Below, in pieces: positions 1 through 8,416 of a stretch of 64,000 nucleotides of DNA. Below the pieces are notes generated by a model. That model did not search any database, was not told the origin of the DNA, and saw only the letters and a program-made list of their open reading frames with translations. Made by a program: the position numbers and the translations under genes. Numbering within the stretch: the first letter of the stretch is position 1; each line of letters starts with the position of its first letter. Source of the stretch: Qaidamihabitans albus (lineage in GTDB: Bacteria; Actinomycetota; Actinomycetes; Mycobacteriales; Pseudonocardiaceae); the NCBI RefSeq assembly GCF_016464705.1, contig NZ_JAEHOB010000004.1:186001-250000 (forward strand), in the 5' to 3' direction.

Positions 1-2
1 AC

Positions 3-221
3 CCGATCACCGAGCGGCTGCGGGAGATCCTGGCCGAGGGGATGCGCACCGGGCGGCTGCCGGAGCAGGACCCGGACATCGTCGTTCCGATGATCTCGGG
101 GGCCCTTGCCGCCCGGCAGGTCGTCGACGTGCCGCCAGAGCGCCTCGGGCAGGCGATCGACTCCGCCGTTCGGTTCGTACTGTGCGCGGTCGGAGCAAAA
201 ACCGCCGATACCGGTCGATGA
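3..221 (+). CDS. TetR-family regulator, C-terminal fragment
   Basis: Open frame from the left edge of the window, ending at a TGA at 219-221. The 72 visible residues (ITERLREILAEG at the start, ALAARQVVDVPPERLGQA in the middle) look like the helical C-terminal ligand-binding part of a TetR/AcrR repressor. The N-terminal DNA-binding helices lie outside the window, so the family call rests on the C-terminal style alone. It runs in the same direction as the heme oxygenase gene 66 bases downstream and could be its local regulator, but nothing in the sequence proves that. Confidence 0.5.
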   Translation, partial: PITERLREILAEGMRTGRLPEQDPDIVVPMISGALAARQVVDVPPERLGQAIDSAVRFVLCAVGAKTADTGR

Positions 222-287
222 GGGTCGCCTCACCACAGGATTTCCCCTACGCTCTTTCTGACACGATGTCATATCGAGGAGGGCGTG

Positions 288-956
288 ATGGCCACACCGT
301 CGGGCGTGATCGGGTCGTTCGCCGAGACCCTGCGTGAGTCCACCCGGGAGGTGCACGACCGCGCGCACCACTCCCGGTACATGAACGCCCTGCTCGACGG
401 CGCGCTCACGCTCGACGGCTACACGCTGCTGGCGGCGCAGTACTTCTTCATCTACCGCACGCTCGAACAGGCGAGCGACGCGATGGCCGGGGATCCGGTC
501 GGCGGGCCGTTCGTGATCGACGAGCTGCGCCGGATGCCCGCGCTGGCCGAGGACCTCGCCTTCCTCGCCGGACCGGACTGGGAGTCGGCCATCCGGCCGG
601 CACCGGCCACCGAGCGGTACGTGGAGCGGCTGCGTGCCGTCGCCTTCGACTGGCCCGGCGGGTACGTGGCGCACCACTACACGCGCTACCTCGGCGACCT
701 CGCGGGCGGCCAGGTGGTGCGGTCGCTGCTCAACCGCACCTACGGCGTCACCGGAGCGGGGGCGCGGTTCTACGACTTCGGCCGTGTCGGCAGCCCTTCG
801 GCGTTCCGCAAGCGCTACCGGGCCCTGCTGGACGGTGCGGGCTGGGACCCCACGGAGCGCGAGCGCATCGTGGCCGAGACGCTGCTCGCGTTCGAGCTCA
901 ACATCGCGGTGCTCGCCGACCTCGCGGAGACCGTCGAGGAGTTTCGCGCGGCCTGA
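288..956 (+). CDS. hmuO: Biliverdin-producing heme oxygenase
   Basis: 222-residue protein of the usual length for bacterial heme oxygenase, which opens heme with O2 to biliverdin, CO and Fe2+ in the cytoplasm for iron acquisition. The proximal heme ligand is expected at His23 within STREVHDRAHH, and the distal-helix glycine motif GDLAGGQ is at residues 136-142. I chose ATG 288 rather than GTG 285 because the purine-rich Shine-Dalgarno stretch GAGGAGGG at 276-283 is 4 bases from ATG but only 1 from GTG. The near-palindrome GACACGATGTC at about 260-270 may be an operator. The upstream TetR fragment is a possible regulator. No iron box is visible in front of the gene. Confidence 0.9.
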   Translation: MATPSGVIGSFAETLRESTREVHDRAHHSRYMNALLDGALTLDGYTLLAAQYFFIYRTLEQASDAMAGDPVGGPFVIDELRRMPALAEDLAFLAGPDWESAIRPAPATERYVERLRAVAFDWPGGYVAHHYTRYLGDLAGGQVVRSLLNRTYGVTGAGARFYDFGRVGSPSAFRKRYRALLDGAGWDPTERERIVAETLLAFELNIAVLADLAETVEEFRAA

Positions 957-979
957 GCTGTGGTAGTCGTAACACCGCC

Positions 980-1013
980 TTGACCTCCACTTAGGTCGAA
1001 CAAGCAAGGTCAA
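980..1013 (+). promoter_or_regulatory. Repeated TTGACCT/AGGTCAA motifs upstream of sodA
   Basis: TTGACCT at 980-986 and AGGTCAA at 1007-1013 form a 7-bp inverted repeat, and a further AGGTCGAA sits at 993-1000, so AGGTC recurs with a 14-base spacing. This is a plausible regulator-binding array in the sodA promoter region. The protein that would bind is unknown. Confidence 0.3.
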
Positions 1014-1099
1014 CTCACGGCGACCCGGTTCGCCCGCCGCCACGCCTGCTACTAGGTTTGGCAGCGCAACGAACTTATGTCACAGGAGAAGGAGGGCCA

Positions 1100-1723
1100 A
1101 TGCCCACGTACGAGCTCCCTGACCTCGACTACGACTACGGCGCCCTCGAGCCGCACATCTCGGGTGAGATCAACGAGCTGCACCACAGCAAGCACCACCA
1201 GACCTACGTCAACGGCGCCAACCAGACGCTGGAGAAGCTGGCCGCGGCGCGGGACGCCAACGACTTCGGCTCGATCGTGGGCCTGGAGACCACGCTGGCG
1301 TTCAACCTCGCCGGCCACGCCAACCACGTCGTGTGGTGGAAGATCCTCTCGCCGAACGGAGGCGACAAGCCGACCGGCGAGCTGGCGTCCGCGATCGACG
1401 ACTCGTTCGGCTCCTTCGACAAGTTCAAGGCGCAGTTCACCGCGGTCTGCACCACGATCCAGGGCAACGGCTGGGGCGCGCTGTCCTGGGACCCGATCGG
1501 CAAGACGCTGATCACGCAGCAGCTGCGGGACCACCACAACAACATGGTCCTGCCGACCACGCCGATCCTGCTGGTCGACGTCTGGGAGCACGCGTTCTAC
1601 CTGCAGTACAAGAACGTGAAGCCGGACTACATCAACGCCCTGTGGAACGTCTTCGACTGGGCCGAGATCGGCAAGCGCTTCGAGGACGCCAAGGCCGGCC
1701 GCAACGGCCTGCTCCTGCCCTGA
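1100..1723 (+). CDS. sodA: Superoxide dismutase, Mn/Fe family
   Basis: 207-residue cytosolic Mn/Fe superoxide dismutase, converting superoxide to H2O2 and O2. Expected metal ligands are present: His28 (in [11 protein letters not shown]), His76 (in GHANHVVWW), and Asp160 and His164 (in DVWEHAFY). The N-terminus [21 protein letters not shown] is typical of the family, which fixes the start at ATG 1100; a strong Shine-Dalgarno run GGAGAAGGAGGG lies just upstream (1085-1096). The open frame extends to 1058, but that extension is unsupported. An intrinsic-terminator-like hairpin follows at 1741-1775. Manganese versus iron use cannot be decided from what I can see. Confidence 0.95.
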   Translation: MPTYELPDLDYDYGALEPHISGEINELHHSKHHQTYVNGANQTLEKLAAARDANDFGSIVGLETTLAFNLAGHANHVVWWKILSPNGGDKPTGELASAIDDSFGSFDKFKAQFTAVCTTIQGNGWGALSWDPIGKTLITQQLRDHHNNMVLPTTPILLVDVWEHAFYLQYKNVKPDYINALWNVFDWAEIGKRFEDAKAGRNGLLLP

Positions 1724-1740
1724 CGACCCAGCACATGAAC

Positions 1741-1775
1741 GAGGCCCCGATCCGGAGTTTCCGGATCGGGGCCTC
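1741..1775 (+). terminator. Hairpin terminator after sodA
   Basis: Perfect 15-bp stem (1741-1755 with 1761-1775) and a 5-base loop, 18 bases after the sodA stop. There is no long T-run, as is common for actinobacterial terminators. It may also stop transcription arriving from the converging MFS gene. Confidence 0.8.
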
Positions 1776-1820
1776 GTCCGTTCCCGAACTGACTGCCGCT
1801 CCCACCACGAAGCGGACGTT

Positions 1821-1843
1821 GATGAGGTTAGCCTAACCTCATC
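1821..1843. promoter_or_regulatory. DtxR/IdeR-type iron box between convergent genes
   Basis: The 23-base palindrome GATGAGGTTAG-C-CTAACCTCATC is symmetric except at its centre. Its inner 19 bases match the known DtxR/IdeR consensus TTAGGTTAGSCTAACCTAA at nearly every position. It sits between the 3' ends of sodA (+) and the MFS gene (-), not in front of an annotated start. The match is seen; binding is inferred. Confidence 0.7.
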
Positions 1844-1856
1844 CCCGGCGCAACCT

Positions 1857-1881
1857 CGTGAGTGCGCACGCGAGCTAGAAC
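1857..1881. repeat. Half copy of the 44-bp palindromic repeat
   Basis: Left arm plus centre of the 44-bp repeat family described in the findings (it begins CGTGAGTGCGCACGCGAG). The right arm is absent. The TAG stop codon of the minus-strand MFS gene (1875-1877) lies in the centre of this fragment. Confidence 0.75.
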
Positions 1882-3188
1882 GCCGGTTGCCGCTCACGAC
1901 GGCGGAGCAGCACCAGCGCGCACACGGCGGCCGCGAGGATCGACACCGCGCCGCCGACGTAGAACGGCGAGCGCCCGCCGAACACGTCCGCCAGCCAGCC
2001 GGTCAGCGGCCCGCCGACCGGGTTGCCGCCGATCAGCACGAGCACGTACAGGCCCATCACCCGCCCGCGCATCTCCGGGCTCACCGACGTCTGCACCAGC
2101 GCGTTGGCCGTGTTCAGGAACGTCATCGTGGCGAAGCCGAGCGGCACGAGCGCGATACCGAAGGCGAGGTAGGTCGGCATGAAGGCGGCGCCGAGCTCGA
2201 TGGCCCCCAGCGCGAGCGCCGACCCCAGCAGCAGCCGCAGCCGGGGCCGCCCCCGCGTGCCGCGCCGCGCGGCCATCAGCGCGCCGGTGAACGTCCCCAC
2301 CGCGAGCAGCGTGGAGAGCAGGCCGTAGCCGTCGGCGCGGGTGCCGAACACCTTCCCCGCGACGATCGCGAGCGAGGTGAAGAACGTGATCCCGAACGTG
2401 CTGACGAAGAGCACCAGCGCGAGGACGGTCATCAGGTCGGCGCGTCCGCGCACGTACCGCAGGCCCTCACGGAGCTGGCCCTTCGTCCTGGCCACCTTGG
2501 GCCCGCGGAACAGCTCACCGGGCCGCATCATGGCCAGCCCGGCGAGCACGGCCAGCGTGCTGGCGCCGTTGGCGAGGAACAGCCAGCCGGTGCCGACGGC
2601 GGTGATCGCGAAACCGGCGATCGCGGGGCCCACGATCCGGGCCATGTTGAAGATCGACGAGTTGAGCGCGACGGCGTTCGGGATCTGTGAACGGCCCACC
2701 ATCTCCCCGACGAACGACTGCCTGGTGGGCACTTCCAGCGCGGACAACGTGCCGAGCACGACACAGAGCAGGTAGACCTGCCACAGCGTGACGATGCCGA
2801 GCACGTCGAGCACACCGAGCGTGACGGCCTGCAGCAACGTGCCCGTCTGGATGGCGATCAGCAGCTTGCGCTTGTCCACCCGGTCGGCGAGCACACCCGC
2901 CCAGAGGGAGAGCAGCAGTGTGGGCGTGAACTGCAGGGCCACCGCGACGCCGAGCGCCACCGGGTTGAACCCGCTCAGCGTGAAGACCAGCCAGTCCTGC
3001 GCGATGCGCTGCATCCAGGTGCCGATGTTGGAGATCACCTGGCCGGAGAAGAACAGCCGGTAGTTGCGCACCCGCAGCGAGGCGAACGTGGCCCAGCGGG
3101 AGCGTGGCCGGGACGGATCGGCGGGAGCCGGTTGCGGGGTAGCGGGCAACGTCAGTGGACTTCGCGCTTCGCTTCCCTGCACACTCAC
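1875..3188 (-). CDS. MFS transporter
   Basis: 437-residue membrane protein with about 12 predicted transmembrane helices and the MFS-3/enterobactin-exporter-like start FASLRVRNYRLFFSGQ, followed by NIGTWMQRIAQDWL. ADRVDKRK corresponds to the conserved loop between helices 2 and 3. The open frame runs upstream to 3488, but the start is taken as GTG at 3186-3188. That GTG overlaps the MarR stop as GTGA and has GGGAGG about ten bases upstream, so MarR and exporter are translationally coupled. A small-molecule or drug exporter under MarR control is likely; the substrate is unknown. Confidence 0.85.
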   Translation of the reverse strand: MSVQGSEARSPLTLPATPQPAPADPSRPRSRWATFASLRVRNYRLFFSGQVISNIGTWMQRIAQDWLVFTLSGFNPVALGVAVALQFTPTLLLSLWAGVLADRVDKRKLLIAIQTGTLLQAVTLGVLDVLGIVTLWQVYLLCVVLGTLSALEVPTRQSFVGEMVGRSQIPNAVALNSSIFNMARIVGPAIAGFAITAVGTGWLFLANGASTLAVLAGLAMMRPGELFRGPKVARTKGQLREGLRYVRGRADLMTVLALVLFVSTFGITFFTSLAIVAGKVFGTRADGYGLLSTLLAVGTFTGALMAARRGTRGRPRLRLLLGSALALGAIELGAAFMPTYLAFGIALVPLGFATMTFLNTANALVQTSVSPEMRGRVMGLYVLVLIGGNPVGGPLTGWLADVFGGRSPFYVGGAVSILAAAVCALVLLRRRERQPAF

Positions 3189-3628
3189 GCCGTGTGGTCG
3201 CCTCCCGCCATCCGGTCGATGATGTCGGCGGCCCTGCAGAGCACGGCACGTTCCTCCGCGCTCAGTTCCGCCAGCCGTTCGTCCAGCCATGCCTCGCGCG
3301 CCGAGATCGTGGCGTGCACGTAGTCGAGCCCCGCGTCCGTGATCGTCACGATGGCCTGCCTGCCATCGGTGGGATGCGGGGTGCGCCCGACGTAGCCGAT
3401 CTCCTCGAGCGCGGCGATGACCCGCGTCATCGACGGTGGCTGCACGCCCTCCTTGGCCGCCAGCCGCCCCGGCGTCATCGCACCGCACTTGTGCAGCGTG
3501 GACAGTGCGGACACCTGGGTCAGCGACAGGTCCTGGCTGGTTCGCTGTGCCCGGAGTCTGCGGTTAAGCCGCACCACGGCGAGCCGTAACCGGCTCGCCA
3601 AGGCTCTGTCTCCCGTAGACCCAGACAC
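3185..3628 (-). CDS. MarR-family transcriptional regulator
   Basis: 147-residue winged-helix regulator. The recognition region is GRLAAKEGVQPPSMTRVIAALEEIGYV (read as helix-turn-helix) followed by the wing PTDGRQAIVTITDAG. It is expected to act as a dimer repressing its own operon. Its stop codon overlaps the MFS start by four bases, so it probably controls that exporter. The start is GTG 3628; the upstream AAGGA is only two bases away, so leaderless or weakly initiated translation is possible. Confidence 0.9.
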   Translation of the reverse strand: MSGSTGDRALASRLRLAVVRLNRRLRAQRTSQDLSLTQVSALSTLHKCGAMTPGRLAAKEGVQPPSMTRVIAALEEIGYVGRTPHPTDGRQAIVTITDAGLDYVHATISAREAWLDERLAELSAEERAVLCRAADIIDRMAGGDHTA

Positions 3629-3696
3629 ATCCTTAGCATACCTTACGATCTTGCCCGACCCGCAACGATGGTGAGGCAGACAACCCAGGCGGGTGG

Positions 3697-3740
3697 TCGT
3701 GAGTGCCTACGCGAGTTAGAACTCGCGTAGGCACTCACGA
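3697..3740. repeat. 44-bp palindromic repeat (perfect copy)
   Basis: Two 21-base arms (left arm begins TCGTGAGTGCCTACGCGAG) pair perfectly around a 2-base centre AG. Read on the minus strand it supplies the last Ser codon and the TGA stop (3735-3737) of the purine permease gene. It is a likely transcription terminator. Confidence 0.9.
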
Positions 3741-5210
3741 GCCGAAGACGGTCTGCAGCGGGCCGATCACGAAGTACACGGCGAACGCCGCCGCGATGAT
3801 CCACATCAGCGGGTGCACCCGGCGGGCCCTCCCGGTGGCCGCCTGGATCAGCACGTAGCTCACGAACCCGACGCCGATGCCGTTGGCGATCGAGTACGTG
3901 AAGGGCATGACCACGATCGTCAGGAACGACGGCAGCGCGATCGAGAAGTCGTGGAAGTCGATCTCGGTGATCTGCCGGATCATCAGCGCCCCGACCACGA
4001 CGAGCGCGGGCGCCGCGGCCTCGATCGGTACCACCTCGTACAGCGGCGTGAAGAACATCGCGGCGATGAACAGCAACCCGGTGACCACGTTCGCCAGGCC
4101 GGTGCGCGCGCCCTCGGCGATGCCGGAGGCCGACTCGATGTAGACGGTGTTCGAGCTCGCCGACGAGGCGCCGCCTGCCACCGCGCCGAGGGAGTCGACG
4201 AACAGCGTCCTGCCCACGTTCGGCAGGTTTCCGTCCTTGTCGGCCAGCCCGGCCTCCTTACCGAGCCCGGTCATCGTGCCGATCGTGTCGAAGAAGTCGG
4301 TGAGCACCAGGGTGAACACGAACAGCGCCGCGGTGATCGCAGGCACCTGCGCCCACGCGTCGAACGAAACCTGGCCCACCAGCGAAAGGTCCGGCAGCCC
4401 GAAGAAGTCGTCGGGCGGTCCCGGGTAGCCGAGGTTCCAGCCCCTCGGGTTCGTCCCACCCGAGGGACCCACGTTCACGATGGCCTCGACCACGATCGAG
4501 AGCACCGTGCCGGCCAGCACGCCGATCAGGATCGCGCCCTTGACGTTCTTGGCCACCAGGATGCCCATGATGATCAGCCCGGCCACGAACACCGCGGTCG
4601 GCCACGAGGCGATCGAGCCGCCGATGCCGAGCTCGACCGGCACGGTCGTCCCCGCGGCGTCCGGCACCCGGCGCACGAACCCGGCGTCGACCAGGCCGAT
4701 CAGGCTGATGAACAACCCGATGCCGACCGCGATACCGGCCTTGAGCTGGGGCGGCACGGCGTTGAAGACCATCGTCCGTACGCCGGTCACCACGAGCAGC
4801 AGCACCACCAGCCCGTTGACCAGCACGAGTCCCATCGCGGCAGGCCACGTCATCTGCGGGGCGATGTTGACCGCCACCAGCGCATTGATGCCCAGACCCG
4901 CGGCCAGCGCGAACGGGTAGTTGGCGATGATGCCCATCGCGATGGTCATCACGCCGGCCACGAGCGCGGTCACCGCCGCGACCTGGGGCACCGGCAGGAT
5001 GGCGCCGACGGCGTCGGTCTTCGCGCCGGGCCCCTCGGCCGAGAAGCTGCCGAGGATGAGCGGGTTCAGCACGACGATGTAGGCCATCGTCACGAACGTG
5101 ACCAGGCCGCCACGTACTTCCCTGCCCGGTGTCGAACCGCGCTCGCTGATCTTGAAGAAGCGGTCGAGCCTCGACCGCGCGGACTTCTCGTCCACGGCCG
5201 TCTCTGCCAT
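3735..5210 (-). CDS. Purine permease, AzgA/NCS2-type (adenine/guanine/hypoxanthine)
   Basis: 491-residue inner-membrane permease. The N-terminal signature RLDRFFKISERGSTPGREVRGG, then GLVTFVTMAYIVVLNP, is typical of AzgA-type adenine/guanine/hypoxanthine transporters. Later motifs include ALAAGLGINALVA, TDFFDTIGTMTGLGKEAGL and SSNTVYIESASGIAEGARTG. About 12-14 hydrophobic segments are present. The start is ATG 5210 with AGGTGA upstream; an open extension to 5255 would run into the divergent gene's start and is rejected. The C-terminal Ser and stop come from the 44-bp repeat. Confidence 0.88.
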   Translation of the reverse strand: MAETAVDEKSARSRLDRFFKISERGSTPGREVRGGLVTFVTMAYIVVLNPLILGSFSAEGPGAKTDAVGAILPVPQVAAVTALVAGVMTIAMGIIANYPFALAAGLGINALVAVNIAPQMTWPAAMGLVLVNGLVVLLLVVTGVRTMVFNAVPPQLKAGIAVGIGLFISLIGLVDAGFVRRVPDAAGTTVPVELGIGGSIASWPTAVFVAGLIIMGILVAKNVKGAILIGVLAGTVLSIVVEAIVNVGPSGGTNPRGWNLGYPGPPDDFFGLPDLSLVGQVSFDAWAQVPAITAALFVFTLVLTDFFDTIGTMTGLGKEAGLADKDGNLPNVGRTLFVDSLGAVAGGASSASSNTVYIESASGIAEGARTGLANVVTGLLFIAAMFFTPLYEVVPIEAAAPALVVVGALMIRQITEIDFHDFSIALPSFLTIVVMPFTYSIANGIGVGFVSYVLIQAATGRARRVHPLMWIIAAAFAVYFVIGPLQTVFGS

Positions 5211-5242
5211 CGTCACCTGCCTCGAGTCGGATAGGGCAGCGG

Positions 5243-5248
5243 TAGCCT
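5243..5248 (+). promoter_or_regulatory. -10 element of a leaderless promoter
   Basis: TAGCCT ends exactly 7 bases before GTG 5256, the spacing expected if transcription starts at the start codon. No Shine-Dalgarno sequence is present. The same arrangement recurs at five other genes in this window. Confidence 0.5.
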
Positions 5249-5255
5249 TCCCCAC

Positions 5256-5528
5256 GTGACCGAACCGAGCAACTCCCGCGGCGTTCCGGGGCGGCTCCGT
5301 CCCCCGCCGGACCTGCCGAAGTCGCTGGTCGACCTGTGGCCGGTCGTGATCGTCGGCACATCGCTGTGGTTCATCGCGTTCGTGGTCCTGCTGCTCGCGG
5401 GCGTCGACGGCCTGTGGCGGTGGACGACGCTGGGCGGCGGTGGGCTCGGTTTCGTCGGTATGGCGATCATGGCGTGGCAGCGCGCCGCCTCCCGGCGGGG
5501 CTCACGCGGGGCGCAACGCGGGCTGTAG
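5256..5528 (+). CDS. DUF2530-type small membrane protein
   Basis: 90-residue protein with two hydrophobic segments (around residues 29-49 and 56-74), a proline-rich N-terminus (PGRLRPPPDLPKSLVDLWPVV) and a basic C-terminus. The layout matches the actinobacterial DUF2530 family, whose function is unknown. It is divergent from the purine permease and convergent with the large ATPase gene, five bases apart. The GTG start has no Shine-Dalgarno but a TAGCCT box 7 bases upstream, so translation is probably leaderless. Confidence 0.75.
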   Translation: MTEPSNSRGVPGRLRPPPDLPKSLVDLWPVVIVGTSLWFIAFVVLLLAGVDGLWRWTTLGGGGLGFVGMAIMAWQRAASRRGSRGAQRGL

Positions 5529-5533
5529 CGCCG

Positions 5534-8416
5534 TCAGGCCAACAAGATGCGCGCGTCCGGCTCATCGAGCAGTGCGGCGATCAGCAGACGCTCCGGCCAG
5601 CGCTGCGCCGCCCACGCGAACGCCCGCGCCAGTCCGTCGGCGGTGTCCGAGGCATGCGGCACGCCGTCGAACCACCACGGCACCGCGCGGTCGCCGACGC
5701 ACAGCCGCTCGTGCACGAACAGGCCGCCGTCGGGCAGGTCGGTGCCGAGCAACCCGGCCACCTCCCGGATCGCGGGCAGGTCACGCCAGGCCGCGAACTC
5801 GCCCTCGCTCGTCACCCCGTCCGTGGTCTCCTCGCTCGCCAGCGGCAGGTCCAGCGACTCGGCCAGCGCCGCCGCGCCGGCGAAGCCGGGCAGCGCCACG
5901 AGCCGCCCGGCCGGCCACACGGCGAGCAACCACGGCACGTCGAGCACGGCGGCGTCGGCGGCATCGGCCACCGAACCGTCGAGCGCGCGGACGGCGTCGG
6001 GCGGTTCGACGTCCTCGGCGGGCACGTCCGCCAGCGCGGCGTGCGCACGCAGGACCAGCCCAGGCGGCACCTCCCGCGTCGGGTCGGCGAGCCGCGCGCA
6101 CAGGTCGGCTGTGTCCGTACTGTCGGCGAGCGCAAGCTCCGCACGCACCCCGGCCACGGCGAGCAGCTCCTCCGGCAGGCCCACGTCGGGGACCGGATCG
6201 AACAGCCCGGCCAGCTGCTCGGCTCCGCGCAGCCGCCACCACATCGGCGGGCGGCCGCCGAGCAGGGCGTGGCGCGCGATCCACCATCGCGTGTGGCCGC
6301 CGGGCAGGGTCAGGGCCCGCCACGTCTCCGGCCGCGCGGCGAGTAACCGCAGCGCCGAGGGCCAGGCGTCGTCGGCGACCAGGTCCAGATCGCGCACGGC
6401 GAGCAGCTGCGCGGGTGGCGCGGGCAGCGCCGCCCACCAGTCGCTCTCGTCCGGCAGGTCATGATCCGGCTCGGCGGGCTCGTCGTCGGCGACCACGGCG
6501 AACGTGTCGAGCACACCGACTCCGGTCAGCGTGGGCGCGGGCCAGCGCCCCGCGAAATCCGCGTCCAGCACGTCGAGCGGGGCGTCCTCGCCGAGCGCCT
6601 CGGGGTCGAGCACGCCGAGCAGCTCCGCGTCCGGCAGCACCAGCTCGTCGGCCCGCCGCCAGCCCGTGCGGGCGGGCAGCGCGAGCCCGCCCAGCCCTTC
6701 GGCACCCGTTGCGGAAGCCAGCCGCAGCACGGTGTTCGCCAGCGGCAGCACGTCCACTCCGGACAGCGCGTCGTCGGCACTGCGCTCGATCGCCTCGCGC
6801 AGCGCGGGGGCGTCCAGCAGGTCGCCCGGCCCGGCGAGCGTGGCGCCGAGCCGCTCCAGCAGCGGATGCGCGGCCTCGGGATGCACCACGTGCAGGCCGA
6901 CCACGTCGAGGTCGGCGAGCAGCTCGACGTCGTCGAGCAGCAGTGCTCCGCGCGGTCCCGGGACCGTGCGGCCGTCGGCGAGCGGCACCGGCAGCGCGCC
7001 GAGCTCGTCGGTGGCGACGGCCCGCTCCTCGACCGCGGCGAGCAGCGCGGTGTACAGGGACCGCCACCACGCCGGCGGCCGGCCGATGCCGGTGACCGCC
7101 TCGACCAGCTCGGCGACTCCCACCGTGGCCGCCCCCGCGACGGCGAGCACCCTGGCCGGGCCCGGTCCGCAGTGCGGCGCCGCGACCAGGTCCGGGAGCA
7201 CGTCGCCGACCAGCCGGACGAGCGGCGGCGAGTCGACGCCGAGCACCCGTGCCCGCACCGCGGGCAGTTCGCCGCCGGCCGCGGCGGGCAGCCAGGAGTC
7301 CCCGGCCAGCCGGTCCAGCACCAGCTCGCGCAGCATGCTGTCCACTTCGGACAGCGGAAAGCCCGCGCCGGGAACGAGCGCGAGCCGGTGTTCGGCGGGC
7401 ACCAGGCGCAGCAGCTCCGGGTAGCGGCGTGCGGCCGTGGCGAGTGCGGCCCGCGTGCCCGCACCGGCCAGCACGCGGCGCCGGGAGGGCTCCACCGGCA
7501 CCGGCGCGAGCAGCCGCGCGGGCAGCGACAGCCGCTCGTCGGTGGGGGTCGGCGCGTGCAGCACGTCCTCGTCCAGCGGCCTTGGCACGCCATCGACGTC
7601 CACCGGCACGGCCCAGACCACACCGTCGCCGCTGTGGGTGAGCCATCTGGTGGTCTCGGCCGAGGGCGAGGTCAGCTCCACCACCGGCCCCTCGGCGGCA
7701 CGGGCCCACCGAGCACCGGCGACCTCCACCTCGGCCAGCCACGGCAGCGCGAGCAGCAGGTCCGGCACCTCGGCCGCGATGCGATCCAGCAGTTCCGCGG
7801 CGTCCAGCCCGGCCCGCAGCGGCAGCCGCACCTCGGTGTCGAAGCCGGCAGGCGGGCCAGGCTCGTCTTCCGGAAGCGGCCACGGCAGCCGCAGCACCGG
7901 TACGGCGTCCCCGTGCCCGGCAGCGGCGCGTGTCCGCTCCTCGGAGAAGGCGACACCGCCCGTGCGGGACACCACACGCGGCTCCGACGTCACCGCGAGC
8001 ACCGCCGCGAAGCCGACCCCGAACCGGCCGACCACCCCTTCGCGTTTGGCCGAGGCCCGCAGCGAGGACAGCGCGGCGACCCCCTCCGCGTCCAGCGGCG
8101 CTCCGGTGTTGGCGACCCTCAGCTCGCCGGCCACGACAGAGACCCGCACCCTGCCGGGGACACCGGCGAGCGCGGCCGCGTCGGCGGCGTTCTGCGCCAG
8201 CTCGACGAACAGCCGGTCACGGTAACCGCCGACCCGCAGGTCGTGCTCGGCGTTCGTGTCCTCGGTGAACCGGGTCGGCGAGTCCCGCCACGCCCGTAGC
8301 ACCGCCGAACGGAGCTCATCGATCCGGAAGCCGCCGGTGCCCGCCGGAGGTCCCGCGGAGCCGACCGCGGGCACGTCGCCGTTCTCCGCCGCCCGGTCAG
8401 GCGTCGGCGGGCTCAC
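5534..8416 (-). CDS. Large Hsp90/sacsin-like GHKL ATPase protein
   Basis: 960-residue soluble protein. The N-terminal region is a GHKL (Hsp90-type) ATP-binding fold: N-box ELAQNAADA at about 72-80, then KREGVVGRFGVGFAAVL with the glycine motif GRFGVGF at 130-136, as in sacsin and Hsp90-like bacterial proteins. The remaining 750 residues are Leu/Ala/Asp-rich with no recognised domain. The GTG start lies 20 bases inside the end of the upstream DUF3027 gene, so the two are a tightly coupled pair. A chaperone-like or remodelling role is inferred from the fold only. Confidence 0.75.
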   Translation of the reverse strand: MSPPTPDRAAENGDVPAVGSAGPPAGTGGFRIDELRSAVLRAWRDSPTRFTEDTNAEHDLRVGGYRDRLFVELAQNAADAAALAGVPGRVRVSVVAGELRVANTGAPLDAEGVAALSSLRASAKREGVVGRFGVGFAAVLAVTSEPRVVSRTGGVAFSEERTRAAAGHGDAVPVLRLPWPLPEDEPGPPAGFDTEVRLPLRAGLDAAELLDRIAAEVPDLLLALPWLAEVEVAGARWARAAEGPVVELTSPSAETTRWLTHSGDGVVWAVPVDVDGVPRPLDEDVLHAPTPTDERLSLPARLLAPVPVEPSRRRVLAGAGTRAALATAARRYPELLRLVPAEHRLALVPGAGFPLSEVDSMLRELVLDRLAGDSWLPAAAGGELPAVRARVLGVDSPPLVRLVGDVLPDLVAAPHCGPGPARVLAVAGAATVGVAELVEAVTGIGRPPAWWRSLYTALLAAVEERAVATDELGALPVPLADGRTVPGPRGALLLDDVELLADLDVVGLHVVHPEAAHPLLERLGATLAGPGDLLDAPALREAIERSADDALSGVDVLPLANTVLRLASATGAEGLGGLALPARTGWRRADELVLPDAELLGVLDPEALGEDAPLDVLDADFAGRWPAPTLTGVGVLDTFAVVADDEPAEPDHDLPDESDWWAALPAPPAQLLAVRDLDLVADDAWPSALRLLAARPETWRALTLPGGHTRWWIARHALLGGRPPMWWRLRGAEQLAGLFDPVPDVGLPEELLAVAGVRAELALADSTDTADLCARLADPTREVPPGLVLRAHAALADVPAEDVEPPDAVRALDGSVADAADAAVLDVPWLLAVWPAGRLVALPGFAGAAALAESLDLPLASEETTDGVTSEGEFAAWRDLPAIREVAGLLGTDLPDGGLFVHERLCVGDRAVPWWFDGVPHASDTADGLARAFAWAAQRWPERLLIAALLDEPDARILLA

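Noticed and set aside
3189-3488. Upstream extension of the MFS gene
   Set aside because: It overlaps the MarR coding sequence in another frame; the GTGA overlap at 3185-3188 with GGGAGG upstream is the natural start.
3813-5234. Long plus-strand frame (473 codons) antisense to the purine permease
   Set aside because: Arg/His/Asp-rich composition typical of high-GC antisense frames; the minus-strand permease has full family motifs.
5440-8299. Several long plus-strand frames opposite the large ATPase
   Set aside because: Ala/Arg/Pro-rich shadow frames with no recognisable domain; the minus strand encodes clear GHKL motifs.
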